DNA from: Diphasiastrum complanatum
Taxonomy: Eukaryota; Streptophyta; Lycopodiopsida; Lycopodiales; Lycopodiaceae
NCBI GenBank assembly: GCA_029204225.1
Contig: CM055096.1
Span: 68,891,741 to 68,955,740, forward strand
Length of the DNA: 64,000 nt
Reading direction: 5' to 3'
A program made the position numbers and the translations under genes. This document shows positions 55,401 through 64,000 of the stretch, piece after piece. The first letter of the stretch is position 1, and each line of letters opens with the position of its first letter. The notes under the pieces were generated by a model. That model was given only the letters and a program-made list of their open reading frames with translations. It did no database searches and was not told the DNA's origin.

Positions 55401-56418
55401 CTTTAGAATTAGTGCTAATGATGTTACAATCCTTCTAATTTATGTGGATGACATTATTTTAAGTGGAGGGAACAAGGAAGATATAGAAGATATCAAGAAA
55501 GCACTAAAAAAGGAATTTGAAGTGCATGATCTTGGTCTTTTGAGCTATATCTTAGGAATAGAAGTAATTAGAACTTCTCAAATCACTTTTATTTCACAAG
55601 AGAAGTATGCTATTTCTATTCTCAATAGATTTCATATGGTAGATGCAAATCCTATTGATACACCTATGGAATCACATGTAAAGCTAACTATAAGAGGTAA
55701 TGAAAGATCCTTCGAGGACATTACTCTCTATAGGAAGCTAATAGGTTCTCTTATATATCTAACCATCACAAGACCTGATTTATCTTATTGTGTTGGTAGA
55801 TTAAGCCAATTCATTCAAGATCCTAGCATAGAACATTGGAAACTAGGAAAGAGGATCTTGAGATACATCTCGGGAACAAAAGATTTTGGCATTGTTTATA
55901 GAGGCTCATCACCTAACTTATTTGGTTTTTCAGATTCAGATTTTGCAGGAGACCTTATGGATAGAAAATCCATAAATGCACATGCTATTTTCATAGGTGA
56001 TGGAGCTATCTCATGGATGTCGAAGAAACAAGCAACTATATCACTTTCTTCTAGTGAGGCCGAGTACAAAGCTTTGACATCATGCACAAAGGAGATGGTG
56101 TGGATCAAGAGGATGATTATGGAGCTTCATTTGCTGGATTTTTCAGAGAGTCCAATCATCTTTTGTGACAACCTTTCAGCCCAAAGTCTAGCAAGCAATC
56201 CGGTTTTCCATGCAAGGAGCAAACATATCGAGGTGGCTTACCATTTTGTGAGAGAACAAGTGTTGGCAAAAGAGATCAAGCTTGAACATGTCCCATCAAA
56301 GGAATGTGTGGCTGATATCTTTACCAAAGCATTGGGAAAGGACTTATTTTTCAAGCATAGAACAAGTCTTGGTGTACTTTCTAAATCTATGCTAAAACTA
56401 GTTGAAGAGGGAGTGTGA
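52468..56418 (+). CDS. Copia Gag-Pol polyprotein, intact (1316 aa)
   Basis: One frame without a stop from ATG 52468. Order Gag-PR-IN-RT-RH defines Ty1/Copia. Gag spans residues 1-240 (YSTWKVRMESLLEMNELMD). Zinc knuckle CFYCGVKGHFASDC is at about 244. Protease DSGATSHM is at about 306. Pre-integrase WHKRMGHLNYKAL with HHCC is at about 437-480. The integrase triad is D503 (HSDIHG), D565 (RSDNGGEY) and E601 (GVAERKN), a D-x35-E spacing. RT has CKWIFKVKTNQDGSINKLKA and YVDD at 992-995. RNase H follows (FSDSDFAGD, SSSEAEY, FCDNLSAQSL). It would be cleaved by its own protease and act in virus-like particles in the cytoplasm, then the nucleus. The stop TGA is the first three bases of the 3' LTR. All catalytic residues are present. 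Confidence 0.97.
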   Translation: MATNGGYMLESNDRLTSLNYSTWKVRMESLLEMNELMDIVVGVEERPLAPQEQLRYDKRAKKALHMIKMNVTNELIKEVGKCTSSSEAWEALKKVYESKSTSRVLTLRRQIFSCMQKKSENGHAFVLRVKALNDELACINDGINNEELVQVILNGLLDDHANLVQSYAIQKCLPSVGDLQEVLLAEEFRLQARVGASSTSQGGEEEAMFSKGKFKGKGKSNWSKGQDQGEHSTFGKKKDRSKLKCFYCGVKGHFASDCFKKKRDQGEKQTNLTIDEGGDELLSNDAFVMSSCLLANHGDIDPWWIDSGATSHMTYHKEYFSSLMAFDGDRKVIYTANDGECAIKGIGTIPISLSTNRNIELKDVLLIPSITKNLLSVSQMLDKGFKVEFDGDACLIKKGCSIIAKGKRQGKLFKLDACVVANQVGCMANEQMSIQEVWHKRMGHLNYKALEVIAKKEVVRGLPKSLTCLNHVCEECALSKSHRLPYTRSISRSKMPFSLLHSDIHGVTTISNGGAKMYVTFIDDFSRFCWVYLLKSKDEVFDVFVKFKVAIETQFTTKIKCLRSDNGGEYISNKFKAFCDEHGIKREYTCPRTPQQNGVAERKNRTLCESAKAMRLNANLPKPFWSDALLCANFLCNRWPSVVLEGKTPFEALFGMKPNVKFLRTFGCICYFNITLDDRTKEDPSSRKGIFVGYSEVSKAYRIYVPSIKKVFTSRDVIFDESNIPKVVSSDDGVVATNVLDDNGVDDTLDVDVEEASSSQIPRRTPRHKVKPSRLTYDGKGKQVVDGSNYAFLTSFDVPSCVDEARQKEEWIQAMDLEFEALMKNNTWRLVELPKGKSAIGCKWIFKVKTNQDGSINKLKARLVAKGYAQEHGIDYEETFAPVAKMVSIRVIISLATLYGWDLWQLDISNAFLNGDLEEEVYMEQPESYVSHSKPNHVCFLQKSLYGLKQAPRSWYARLNSFLLSQNFTMSEYDHSLYFRISANDVTILLIYVDDIILSGGNKEDIEDIKKALKKEFEVHDLGLLSYILGIEVIRTSQITFISQEKYAISILNRFHMVDANPIDTPMESHVKLTIRGNERSFEDITLYRKLIGSLIYLTITRPDLSYCVGRLSQFIQDPSIEHWKLGKRILRYISGTKDFGIVYRGSSPNLFGFSDSDFAGDLMDRKSINAHAIFIGDGAISWMSKKQATISLSSSEAEYKALTSCTKEMVWIKRMIMELHLLDFSESPIIFCDNLSAQSLASNPVFHARSKHIEVAYHFVREQVLAKEIKLEHVPSKECVADIFTKALGKDLFFKHRTSLGVLSKSMLKLVEEGV
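56404..56415 (+). promoter_or_regulatory. Polypurine tract, element C
   Basis: GAAGAGGGAGTG immediately before the 3' LTR. It is also the last four sense codons of the polyprotein (EEGV). Confidence 0.85.
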
Positions 56419-57066
56419 AAAATTGTCAACTAGTAGTATTTTCCTAACTTGAGATTTTGTAGGCCTATGGCCAAATAAAAGTTAGAGATAGGTTCATACA
56501 TGTATGTAGAGGCCCAAAGTATGTGTACACTACTTTTGAGGTCACATTAATTAGAGGAGGTCGAGTGTGGAGCTCTTCTATTGGCTCATAATTTGGTGCA
56601 TTCCTATTTGACCAAATTTCTAGGTATATGGGTGAATCCTATTGGACCCCAATTTTAGCCTATCATAAGACAAGTGGCCAAGAGGCACTATGGCTGCTAT
56701 AAATAGCCATCTCCACGAGTATGTACACATCTCATTTTCATTCTATTGAATGAATGTTATGCTCTTTGAAGATCCATCTTCTTCTCTCTCACTTTTTTGT
56801 TCATATCTTGCATTCTAGCCACTAGAATTGTGATTTCTTTGTTGCTATGGCTTCACACGTGTGAAATGCAGGTTGTAGGCTCTGAAGTACGGACAGGGAC
56901 AGCAAGTTTCTGTTTGTGGAAGCTTATGATCAGATTTTGATGTTTAGTTGATGTTTAGTATGCTTAACATCACAATTTCTATCATTTTTTCAATCTAGAT
57001 GTGCATAACTTCCATGGCCAAGATCTTTATGAAACTTTAGCATCTTTTGGATCTGAGTTTTTCACA
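56416..57066 (+). repeat. 3' LTR of Copia element C (651 bp)
   Basis: Same length as the 5' LTR and no difference found on reading both through. Followed by the TSD GCACG. Confidence 0.97.
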
Positions 57067-57693
57067 GCACGTGCAACAAAGGACGCCAATGTGAAGACCG
57101 TCGCGCATTTTCTTTATGAGAACATTATTACGTGCTTTGGTTGTCCAATAGAGATTGTTAGTGACAGAGGTTCACAATTCTTAAACGAAGTGATTGATAA
57201 TCTCCTACGCCATTACCTTGTTGTCCATGGCAAAAGTACTCCGTACTATCCCCGATGTAATGGCCAGGCAGAACCCACAAACAAGACAATCTATAAGATC
57301 CTAACCAAGATAGTTGAAACTAGTCGATCAGATTGGGAAACCAAGCTGTTTTCCGCTATCTAGGTGTACTGCACAACTCCCAAGAAGTCTAAAACATGCT
57401 ATTTACGTTAGCTCAATAGTGTGAGATTCGACTCACCTCGTATCATGCACAATTAGTTAATAAACGTTGACAAAATGCCTAACATGATCGTCACTTGCGC
57501 AATAAAGACTTACACTTAGGTGATCAGGTACTGCTATAAACATCTAAGAAGCACCCTGGAAAATCAAAATTCAAAAGCGGAGGGCCATATGTCATAAATA
57601 AAATCTTCCCAAATGGAGCAATCCAGTTAGAAACACTTGATAGAGTCCTCCTCGACACTATCCTAAATGGCGGTCGTCTATGGCGATACTACG
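57067..57693 (+). pseudogene. Gypsy element I integrase, right part
   Basis: Resumes the split frame: ATKDANVKTVAHFLYENIIT, CFGCPIEIVSDRGSQFLNEV (second Asp), STPYYPRCNGQAEPTNKTIY (Glu region). A stop follows at 57361-57363. Decayed frames continue with a C-terminal IFPNGAIQLETLD...NGGRLWRYY (about 57600-57693). The solo LTR interrupts it there. After removal of the LTR it continues as RLWRYYEELVFVDP. Confidence 0.9.
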
Positions 57694-58343
57694 TGTGAAA
57701 GATTCAACTAGTTTCATCACATTTTGCAATATTTCCATATTTGGCATATTCAGGCCAAAACTTGTTTTAGACTTAGAGGTTGACTTTTCAAAGTTCATTA
57801 GTCTAAATTTCATTTGAATAAACACTTTTTGAAAGTGTGGGAAAGATAGAATGTGAGTTTGAGTAGATTCAATTTGAATAAGTTGGGTACATTGAATCTA
57901 GACCCAAAATTGGTAGGGTTAGCATGTTGGTGGGAAAGCCAAGTGGCCAAATAGGGTTTGGACCTGCTATAAAAGGATGTAACTTGTGGAGAGAGTCATA
58001 CTCTCTCTTCTCTATCTCATTTCATGCTTATACATGGTTCTCTTGGGTTCTACTATCCATTGGTGCACTATCTTGGTGATTGCTTGCAATTCTATGTGTA
58101 GAATGATCTATATTTGCTATTTTTGGATCCACACGTGTGAAATACAGTAGCTTGCTGGTTTTGTACGAACAGCAACAGTACATAATCATTTCATTCAAGT
58201 TTGATCAAGTTCTATTAGTGTTTGCATCTCAAATTGTGTGTAGATGTTGATTTTTCTACATTGGTGAAATTGGTAGTGTAAATCTCTTTCTAACCAAAGA
58301 TCATTAAAGTAGATTGGATCTTAAGGATCTGAAATCTTTCACA
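57694..58343 (+). repeat. Solo Copia LTR (650 bp), TSD CTACG
   Basis: TGTGAAAGATTCAAC...GAAATCTTTCACA with 11-bp inverted ends (TGTGAAAGATT). Flanked by CTACG (57689-57693 and 58344-58348). No internal region. Same LTR family as element E, related to element C. TATAAAAG at 57968-57975 and the G-box at 58129-58142. Confidence 0.95.
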
Positions 58344-58348
58344 CTACG

Positions 58349-59470
58349 AAGAGTTGGTTTTTGTTGACCCCATCTAGATCCATCACCCCTACCCTTGTAT
58401 ATAATTTTGATATTTTTTTGTTGCCTTTTATTTTACCAAATTCTATGTTTTTGACTGCCTGTGTTGGTATTTAATGCATTCTTGTTCTCTTTCTATTTTT
58501 TTCATCGATATCTTTTTCATCAAGCGTGATACAAGTCAATATTTGATGGTCTAGCTCACAAGGATAGATTTTACAACTTTTGTCAATCCATTTCCTTTCT
58601 GAAATTCTGACATCTCATCTTTTCCACCCAAAGCACACATCTGGTAGTTGAGATACCATGTCCAACTTAGAACTTCCACCTATTTAGACACTTTCAATTT
58701 TTACTTCATGAAGTTCTCAAAAAACATCACTGAGATAAAGGACTCAACCAAGCATTTACTTCAAAATCTCGACCGCATCCTCTAGTTGTCATCTCGACCA
58801 TGTCCTCTAGTTGCCATCTCGATCGTGTCCTCTAGGTGCCATCTCGACCACGTCCTCTGGTTGCCATCCCAACCGCATCCTCTAGTTGGCATCTCGACCG
58901 AGTCCAGCTGAGTTCAATCTTGACCGTGCCGGTTTCTTCAAAATCTTGGCCACACCAAGTCACCACAAAACGACTACAAGGTGACGAAAATCAAAGTCAT
59001 TTGCACCTCAGCGACATGCAAACTTTCGTTGTCTTCTCGCGACTTTTTTTTTTCATAAATAGATTTCGCACACGTATCTAGACTGTACTTCAAAACTCAC
59101 ACACAACCTTAAAGAACTCGCACAAAGTAAAGCAAAGTTGTTTGAAGTGTGAAATCAAATTTTTTTGGAGAAACATTTATGTCTGAACTACAAGGAGCCT
59201 TAATTTTTCATTAAAATATTGAGGTTTAGAATTTGCACACTATGCCCTTGATTGAGTCAACTATTTTCTAAGCCTTCAGAAGCCTGTGCGAGTTTTGTTT
59301 GTGTTTTGTGAGCCGAGAAATTCCAGAGAAGTTGCAAGTTTTACCCTCTCTAGTTGTTGACAACCTTCCATGTGCGTTCATTGTAATATCATTCTCCCCC
59401 CTTCGATTTTCTGCCCTGTTACTGTTATCTTATACTAATTTTGAAATCATCAGTACTATAGTGATTACGT
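58349..59470. other. No gene recognised; contains a minisatellite
   Basis: After the last Gypsy codons (to about 58380) there is no supported coding sequence. The only structure is the 25-bp minisatellite at 58766-58905. The exact border with the next LTR is not defined. Confidence 0.45.
58766..58905. repeat. 25-bp minisatellite, about 5.5 copies
   Basis: Units of the form CATCTCGACCATGTCCTCTA+GTTGC repeated head to tail with a few substitutions each. Confidence 0.9.
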
Positions 59471-60278
59471 AGCCAAACAATAGGCATTGAATTATCAGAC
59501 AAATAATTTGTCGCGAATCACAAGACAAATAATTAGTCACAAAGAACTACATAAATGCATACATCCTGAGACAAAGCTGAATGCAATAAAAGATAGTATT
59601 GATTCAGTATGAAAATGAAAGTCTGAATTAAGCGTAATGCTGATAAGCATTAGCGCAATAGCAATCTCTAAACAACTCTAAGAAGTGAGCTAGAATGCTC
59701 AGGAGTGTTCAAGCTCACAGGCTTGAGAGAGAGAGCTAACTACTCAAATGCTTCTTCATTGAAACTGTATGAATATGAACAACTATATATACTAAGCAAT
59801 TAGGTTATCAAATGCGATTACCAGTTGGTTGGTATCCGCTGGCATCCATCCGATTCCTTGTCATTGATTGTTAATAAGCGGTGGAAATTGGTCGTAAACA
59901 GTCTGTCTGCATAAATGAACCAAACTGTCACTTCTGTAGAAATGAACTAAAACAGCCACAGACGACACTATCGCAAAAATGCGACATTGTTGGGTTTTTT
60001 GTGAAAAACTTGACAGTGTCCTTAAATCTCATTTAGGGTAGTCCCACACTTTGCCAGAGTCATTTCCTTAACATTTGAGGCACTTTTGAAAAAGCAGAAA
60101 AATGCTACATATTTGCTCGCAAATCCTGATAGACAAAAAATGCAAAATGTAGACTGTGTAAAAACACTTGTAAAATTGCAGACTATCTAAAGACACGAGA
60201 AAATCCACAGAACTGGATAAACAATGGATGAAGATTAAAATCGATTAGTCGATTGGTAAGAAGGAGAATAATCCAACA
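59470..60278 (-). repeat. 3' LTR of relic Copia element H
   Basis: On the minus strand a polypurine tract (AAGGGAGAG) is followed by TGTTGGATTATTCTCC starting at 60278, the LTR start. A TATA-like GTATATATAG lies near 59785-59795 on the minus strand. The far (left) end is an estimate. Confidence 0.5.
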
Positions 60279-61428
60279 CTCTCCCTTAATCTGAATCCTT
60301 GAATGCCTTGACCTTCAAACTTAGTTCTACACAGAATCTTCTGTGTGTATACAAACTTAATGCTTTGGTAAAAATATTTGCTGCCATATCTTGCATTCTA
60401 TAGTACTGCAATCTGACCTCTTCGTTGAGAACTTTGCTTTTGATGAAATGATGCTTCAGTTCAATGTGCTTACTCCTAGAATGAAATCTAGGGCTGGCTG
60501 ATAAAGCGATGGCACTTTGATTATCACAAAATAATGTCGTCGAAACATATTGATTCAGACCGATATTTGAGAGTAAATTCCTCAACCAAATTGCTTCCTT
60601 TTTAGCTTGAGAGATTACGATATACTCTGATTCAGTGAAAGATAGAGCTATTGAAGATTGCTTGCGACTGTTCCAAGAAATTGGACCATTGTTGAGGAAG
60701 GATGTAAATCTAGAAGTGGATTTACGAGTCTCTACATCTCCTACCCAACTTGCATCTGTGTAACCACTGAGTAAATTGAATTTGTCATTGCCGACTGTTC
60801 CATAACAAATGCAAAAGGCCATAGTAGCTCAAAGATATCTCATGATACTTATAAGAGCCTTCCAATGTATTACACCAGGATTAGTCATAAACTGACTGAG
60901 AGAGTTGACTGCAAAAGCTATGTCTGGCCTAGTACAAATCATGGCATACATAAGAGATCCCATAATAGAATGGTAAGGATACTCACGCATCTGCTGCTTC
61001 TCATGAATTGTTTGGGGACACTGGTCCTTTGACAATTTGAGTTCTGGTTCCATTGGTGAGAGAGCTAACTTGCAATTGATCATATTATATCTAACTAACA
61101 TGTTGTAAATGTAACTCTGTTGCGTAATGTAGACCAACTTTTATTTTCTGTCTCTATGGATTTGCATACCAAGGCAAAAATGAGCTTCGCCCAGATCGGT
61201 CATGTCGAATTCGGAAGATAACATTGTCTTGGCTTCTTTTATTAGATCGGTATTGTTGCTGAAAAGCAATGTATCATCCACCTATAAAGTGATAATGATA
61301 AAAGACTGTTGCACTACTTTGAAGTAAACATTTAAATCTAAAGAGCTAGGTGTGTAGTCGTGATCAATAGGAAAGTATTGATCCTTTGAAACCATGCTCG
61401 AGCAGATTGCTTCAAGCCATAAAGTGCC
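60279..61428 (-). pseudogene. RT-RNase H relic of Copia element H
   Basis: Minus-strand Copia RT from ALYGLKQSARAWFQRINTFL (61428-61370) through YTPSSLDLNVYFKVVQQSFI and a VDDTLLFSNN box in which the Tyr of YVDD is a TAG (61284-61282). Then SSEFDMTDLGEAHFCLGMQI, YPYHSIMGSLMYAMICTRPD and RNase H (SGYTDASWVGDVETRKSTS, SSIALSFTESEY, LFCDNQSAIALSASPRFHSR) follow. A second stop separates 60829 from 60822. It is interrupted on the right at 61429 by the LTR of element C2. It belongs to a different Copia lineage from C. Confidence 0.92.
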
Positions 61429-62081
61429 TGTGAAAAATACAGATCCTAAGTGGATCTAAACTCCAAGATCATTGGCTTGAATGCTTGCACTCCAAACTAC
61501 ATAAGCTAGGAATTGGCAACACATTCTATGCTACCTAGAATGCAAAGAACTTGATCAAAAAGCATTTATCACAAATGGAAACTTTCATAAACATCAAGTG
61601 CGGCCCAAAATAGCATTATACAGTCCATAATACATCAGCCTACCACTTTTGGAAAGCACCTAAGATCATACACAATAGCTTGAAGACAATACACACAACA
61701 ATGCTCTCAATGGAGGAAGAAACAATGACAATGATCTATTGATCTCAATGAAGCATACAAAAGGTTTCTCCAACCTGTTCTCCACGACTTCCCTACTATT
61801 TATGGATGAGGAAGATGACTCTCTCTCCTCTCTCTAGAAGGTACTTGACCCTAGATATTCCCTATATAGGAAAAATAGCTAAAAATGGCTTATATGACCA
61901 AAATACATCAAAATGGTCTCATTTTGAAGGGTATGAAGTTTGACACTTCATCATACTGAAAAAATACAGTAAATAAAAACATTGTGGCCTGGTTCACACG
62001 TGTGAAACTCCAGAACCAAAACTATTTACAATTTTAGCCAATTTAGGCCTCAAACTAGCTAGGAAATGTTGACAATTTTCA
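61429..62081 (-). repeat. 3' LTR of element C2 (653 bp)
   Basis: On the minus strand it starts TGAAAATTGTCAAC (62081) and ends GTATTTTTCACA (61429). Contains TTCACACGTGTGAA at 61993-62006 and a TATATAGG-type TATA near 61862-61872. Confidence 0.9.
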
Positions 62082-64000
62082 CACTCCCTCTTCAACATTG
62101 GATGCTAGTTTCAACATAGTCTTTGAGCACATTCCAAGATTAGATCTATGCATTAAATATAGGTCCTTTCCCAATGGTTTGGTGAAGATATCAGCCACAC
62201 ACTCCTTTGAAGAGACATGTTGAAGCTCCACCTCTTTGGCAATGACTTGATCTCTCACAAAATGGTGAGCAATCTCAATGTGCTTGCTCCTTGCATGAAA
62301 AACAGGATTGCTTGCCAAGCTTTGGGCTGAAAGGTTATCACAAAGTATGATTGGAGTCTTCTCTGGTTCCAGCAAGTGAAGATCCAATAACATCCTCTTG
62401 ATCCAAAGAATCTCCTTGGTGCATGTTGTTAATGCCTTGTACTCGGCTTCGGTGGAAGATAGAGAGATAGTTGGTTGCTTCTTTGATAGCCATGAGACCA
62501 CTCCATCTCCAAGATAGATTGCAAAGGCACTTGTTGACTTCCTATCCATTTGATCACCTGCAAAATCTGAATCTGAAAATCCACAAAGGTTAGGTGTAGT
62601 ACCTCCATACAAGATGCCAAAATCTCTAGATCCCGAGATGTATCTAAGTACTCTCTTTCCTAGCTTCCAATGAGCCTCACTAGGATCTTGCATAAATTGA
62701 CTTAGTTTACCAACCACAAAGCTTAGATCAGGTCTTGTGATGGTTAACCATATAAGAGATCCTATTAGCTTTCTATAGAGAGTAATGTCCTTGAAGGATC
62801 TTTCATTACTTCTTGTAGTTAGCTTTACATTTGATTCCATAGGAGTAGAAACAACTTTACAATCTTCCATATGAAACCTTTTTAGAATAGAGTTAACATA
62901 CTTTTCTTGACATATGAATGTAGATTTAGAAGTTCTAATAATCTCTATTCCTAAGATATAATGAAGTTTACCAAGATCTTGAATTTCAAACTCTCTTTTG
63001 AGTGCCATCTTGATTTCATCTATATCTAGATTGTTACCACCACTTAAGATAATGTCATCAACATAGATCAAAAGTAAAGTGATATCATTTTCATTCAATC
63101 TAAAGTAGAGAGAATGATCATACTCACTCATAACAAAGTTTTGAGAAAGTAAGAAGGAATTGAGCTTAGCATACCAACTCCTTGGTGCTTGCTTTAGCCC
63201 ATACAAACTCTTTTGGAGATAGCACACATGATTAGGCTCATCATGTGAAACATAGCCCTCGGGTTGCTCCATGTAAATATCTTCTTCAAGATCACCATTC
63301 AAGAAGGCATTAGTAACATCCATTTGCCACATATCCCAATCATAAAGAGTTGCAAGAGAGATTAGGATTCGAATAGTTACCATCTTTGCCACGGGTGCAA
63401 AGGTCTCATCATAGTCAATACCATATTCTTGAGCATACCCCTTTGCCACCAACCTTGCCTTGTACTTGTTGATTGATCCATCTTGATTTGTCTTGATCTT
63501 GAAGATCCACTTACAACCAATTGCCTTCTTGTCCTTTGGAAGCTTTACCAACCTCCATGTGTTGCTTTTGATGAGTGCTTGATGCTCATGATCCATGGCT
63601 TGGATCCATTCCTTCTTTTGAATTGCTTCACCTACACAAGTTGGTTCATCAAAAGAGGTAAGAAAAGCAAAGTTAGAGTTGTCCACCACTTGCTTTCCTT
63701 TTTCATCATAGGTTAGCCTTGATGGCTTAGCCCTTTGCCTTTGAGTCTTCCTTGAAGTTTGCTTTGGAGTGGCATCTCCATCTTCATCCAAGACATCTTG
63801 CACATCATGATGATTAGTAGGCACATCAACATCAACATCAACAACATTGGAAACATTCTCTTCATGAAAGATGACATCCCTACTTATGACAACTTTCTTT
63901 GTAGAAGGAATGTACACTTTGTAAGCCTTGCTTACTTCACTATAGCCAACAAACACACCCTTCTTTGATGAAGGATCTTCTTTAGTTCTATCATCAAGTG
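62079..64000 (-). CDS. Copia Gag-Pol polyprotein, C-terminal 640 codons (open at edge)
   Basis: An uninterrupted minus-strand frame enters from beyond the window with LDDRTKEDPSSKKG (end of integrase), then FVGYSEVSKAYKVYIPSTKK, the RT (CKWIFKIKTNQDGSINKYKA, DMWQMDVTNAFLNGDLEEDI, YVDDIILSGG), and RNase H (FSDSDFAGDQMDRKSTSAFA, SSTEAEYKAL, LCDNLSAQSL). It ends ASNVEEGV. As in element C the stop TGA (62081-62079) is the first three bases of the LTR. It is closely similar to element C along its whole length. No lesion is visible, so this copy may also be functional. Confidence 0.95.
   Translation of the reverse strand, partial: LDDRTKEDPSSKKGVFVGYSEVSKAYKVYIPSTKKVVISRDVIFHEENVSNVVDVDVDVPTNHHDVQDVLDEDGDATPKQTSRKTQRQRAKPSRLTYDEKGKQVVDNSNFAFLTSFDEPTCVGEAIQKKEWIQAMDHEHQALIKSNTWRLVKLPKDKKAIGCKWIFKIKTNQDGSINKYKARLVAKGYAQEYGIDYDETFAPVAKMVTIRILISLATLYDWDMWQMDVTNAFLNGDLEEDIYMEQPEGYVSHDEPNHVCYLQKSLYGLKQAPRSWYAKLNSFLLSQNFVMSEYDHSLYFRLNENDITLLLIYVDDIILSGGNNLDIDEIKMALKREFEIQDLGKLHYILGIEIIRTSKSTFICQEKYVNSILKRFHMEDCKVVSTPMESNVKLTTRSNERSFKDITLYRKLIGSLIWLTITRPDLSFVVGKLSQFMQDPSEAHWKLGKRVLRYISGSRDFGILYGGTTPNLCGFSDSDFAGDQMDRKSTSAFAIYLGDGVVSWLSKKQPTISLSSTEAEYKALTTCTKEILWIKRMLLDLHLLEPEKTPIILCDNLSAQSLASNPVFHARSKHIEIAHHFVRDQVIAKEVELQHVSSKECVADIFTKPLGKDLYLMHRSNLGMCSKTMLKLASNVEEGV

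Larger units (their letters stand above)
51207..57066 (+). mobile_element. Complete Copia retrotransposon C, 5860 bp, TSD GCACG
   Basis: Full-length element with 651-bp LTRs (51207-51857, 56416-57066) that read identical throughout, target duplications GCACG (51202-51206 and 57067-57071), a PBS, a leader of about 600 bp, one uninterrupted Gag-Pol ORF and a polypurine tract. Everything needed for autonomous transposition is visible. Identical LTRs indicate very recent insertion, into the integrase ORF of Gypsy element I. Confidence 0.97.
61429..64000 (-). mobile_element. Copia element C2, young, truncated by the window edge
   Basis: Minus-strand relative of element C. The 3' LTR is 61429-62081, and an intact pol frame runs to the end of the window. 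It is inserted in the RT region of element H. The 5' half, second LTR and right TSD lie beyond 64000. Confidence 0.92.

Noticed and set aside
58836-59081. 81-codon ORF over the 25-bp minisatellite
   Set aside because: Begins inside the minisatellite and has no recognisable sequence afterwards.

Overview
The window is a transposon-dominated stretch of plant nuclear DNA. The signs are spliced relic genes with GT-AG introns, plant-type Ty1/Copia and Ty3/Gypsy retrotransposons whose primer-binding sites match initiator-Met tRNA, plant L1-like LINEs, a CACTA transposase with the plant tnp2/DUF4218 architecture, long (GA)n tracts, and a plant-type Kazal inhibitor gene. Nothing indicates a bacterial or organellar origin. 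The gene content (especially the ParB/DNA-methyltransferase locus) makes a large-genome seedless plant plausible, but that is inference. Almost every coding stretch is broken by stops, frameshifts or nested insertions. I see only a few apparently intact genes: one full-length Copia polyprotein, a Copia polyprotein cut by the window edge, a Kazal-inhibitor gene and a small secreted-peptide gene.

Layout. 0-6.5 kb: on the minus strand, a Copia relic with a complete LTR, a long coiled-coil ORF and a decayed Gypsy element. 6.5-11 kb: mostly featureless. 11-11.5 kb: small secreted-peptide gene (minus). 12-13.7 kb: GA tract, a dispersed repeat and a LINE reverse transcriptase relic. 13.9-15.6 kb: two decayed multi-exon genes of unknown identity. 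15.86-17.1 kb: array of about 11 units, each carrying the palindrome TTGACGGAC-GTC-GTCCGTCAA or a variant. 17.2-24.6 kb: a decayed gene with a ParB-like domain followed by a beta-class amino-DNA-methyltransferase-like domain, split in frame by a deleted Copia element (20331-24370, TSD GATGG). 24.9-28.2 kb: FCP1/NLI-type HAD phosphatase-like gene and a diverged tandem duplication of its 3' part. 28.8-30.3 kb: CACTA transposase C-terminal exons and a second palindrome-rich array. 30.8-31.6 kb: GA tract plus a second copy of the 12-kb repeat.

31.7-39.3 kb: Gypsy integrase relics, then a nest in which Copia element D (34475-39028, TSD AGCAG) sits inside the LTR of a minus-strand Copia element E, next to its TATA box. 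39.3-41 kb: an unknown ORF and a LINE (ORF1 zinc knuckle plus endonuclease) on the minus strand. 41.9-43.2 kb: Kazal-type gene (minus). 43.6-44.4 kb: GC-rich patch with one candidate exon. 44.4-48.4 kb: little except a 151-bp GA tract. 48.4-50.9 kb: 5' half of a minus-strand Copia element. 51.0-58.4 kb: a Gypsy integrase relic interrupted by a young complete Copia element (51207-57066, LTRs that read identical, TSD GCACG, intact 1316-codon ORF) and by a solo LTR (57694-58343, TSD CTACG). 60-64 kb: an old minus-strand Copia relic entered by a second young Copia element that runs off the right edge.

The most unusual content is the 15.9-30.3 kb interval. There a ParB/methyltransferase gene, an FCP1-like gene and a CACTA transposase lie on one strand between two different palindrome arrays. 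This could be one large decayed transposon with cargo, or unrelated neighbours.
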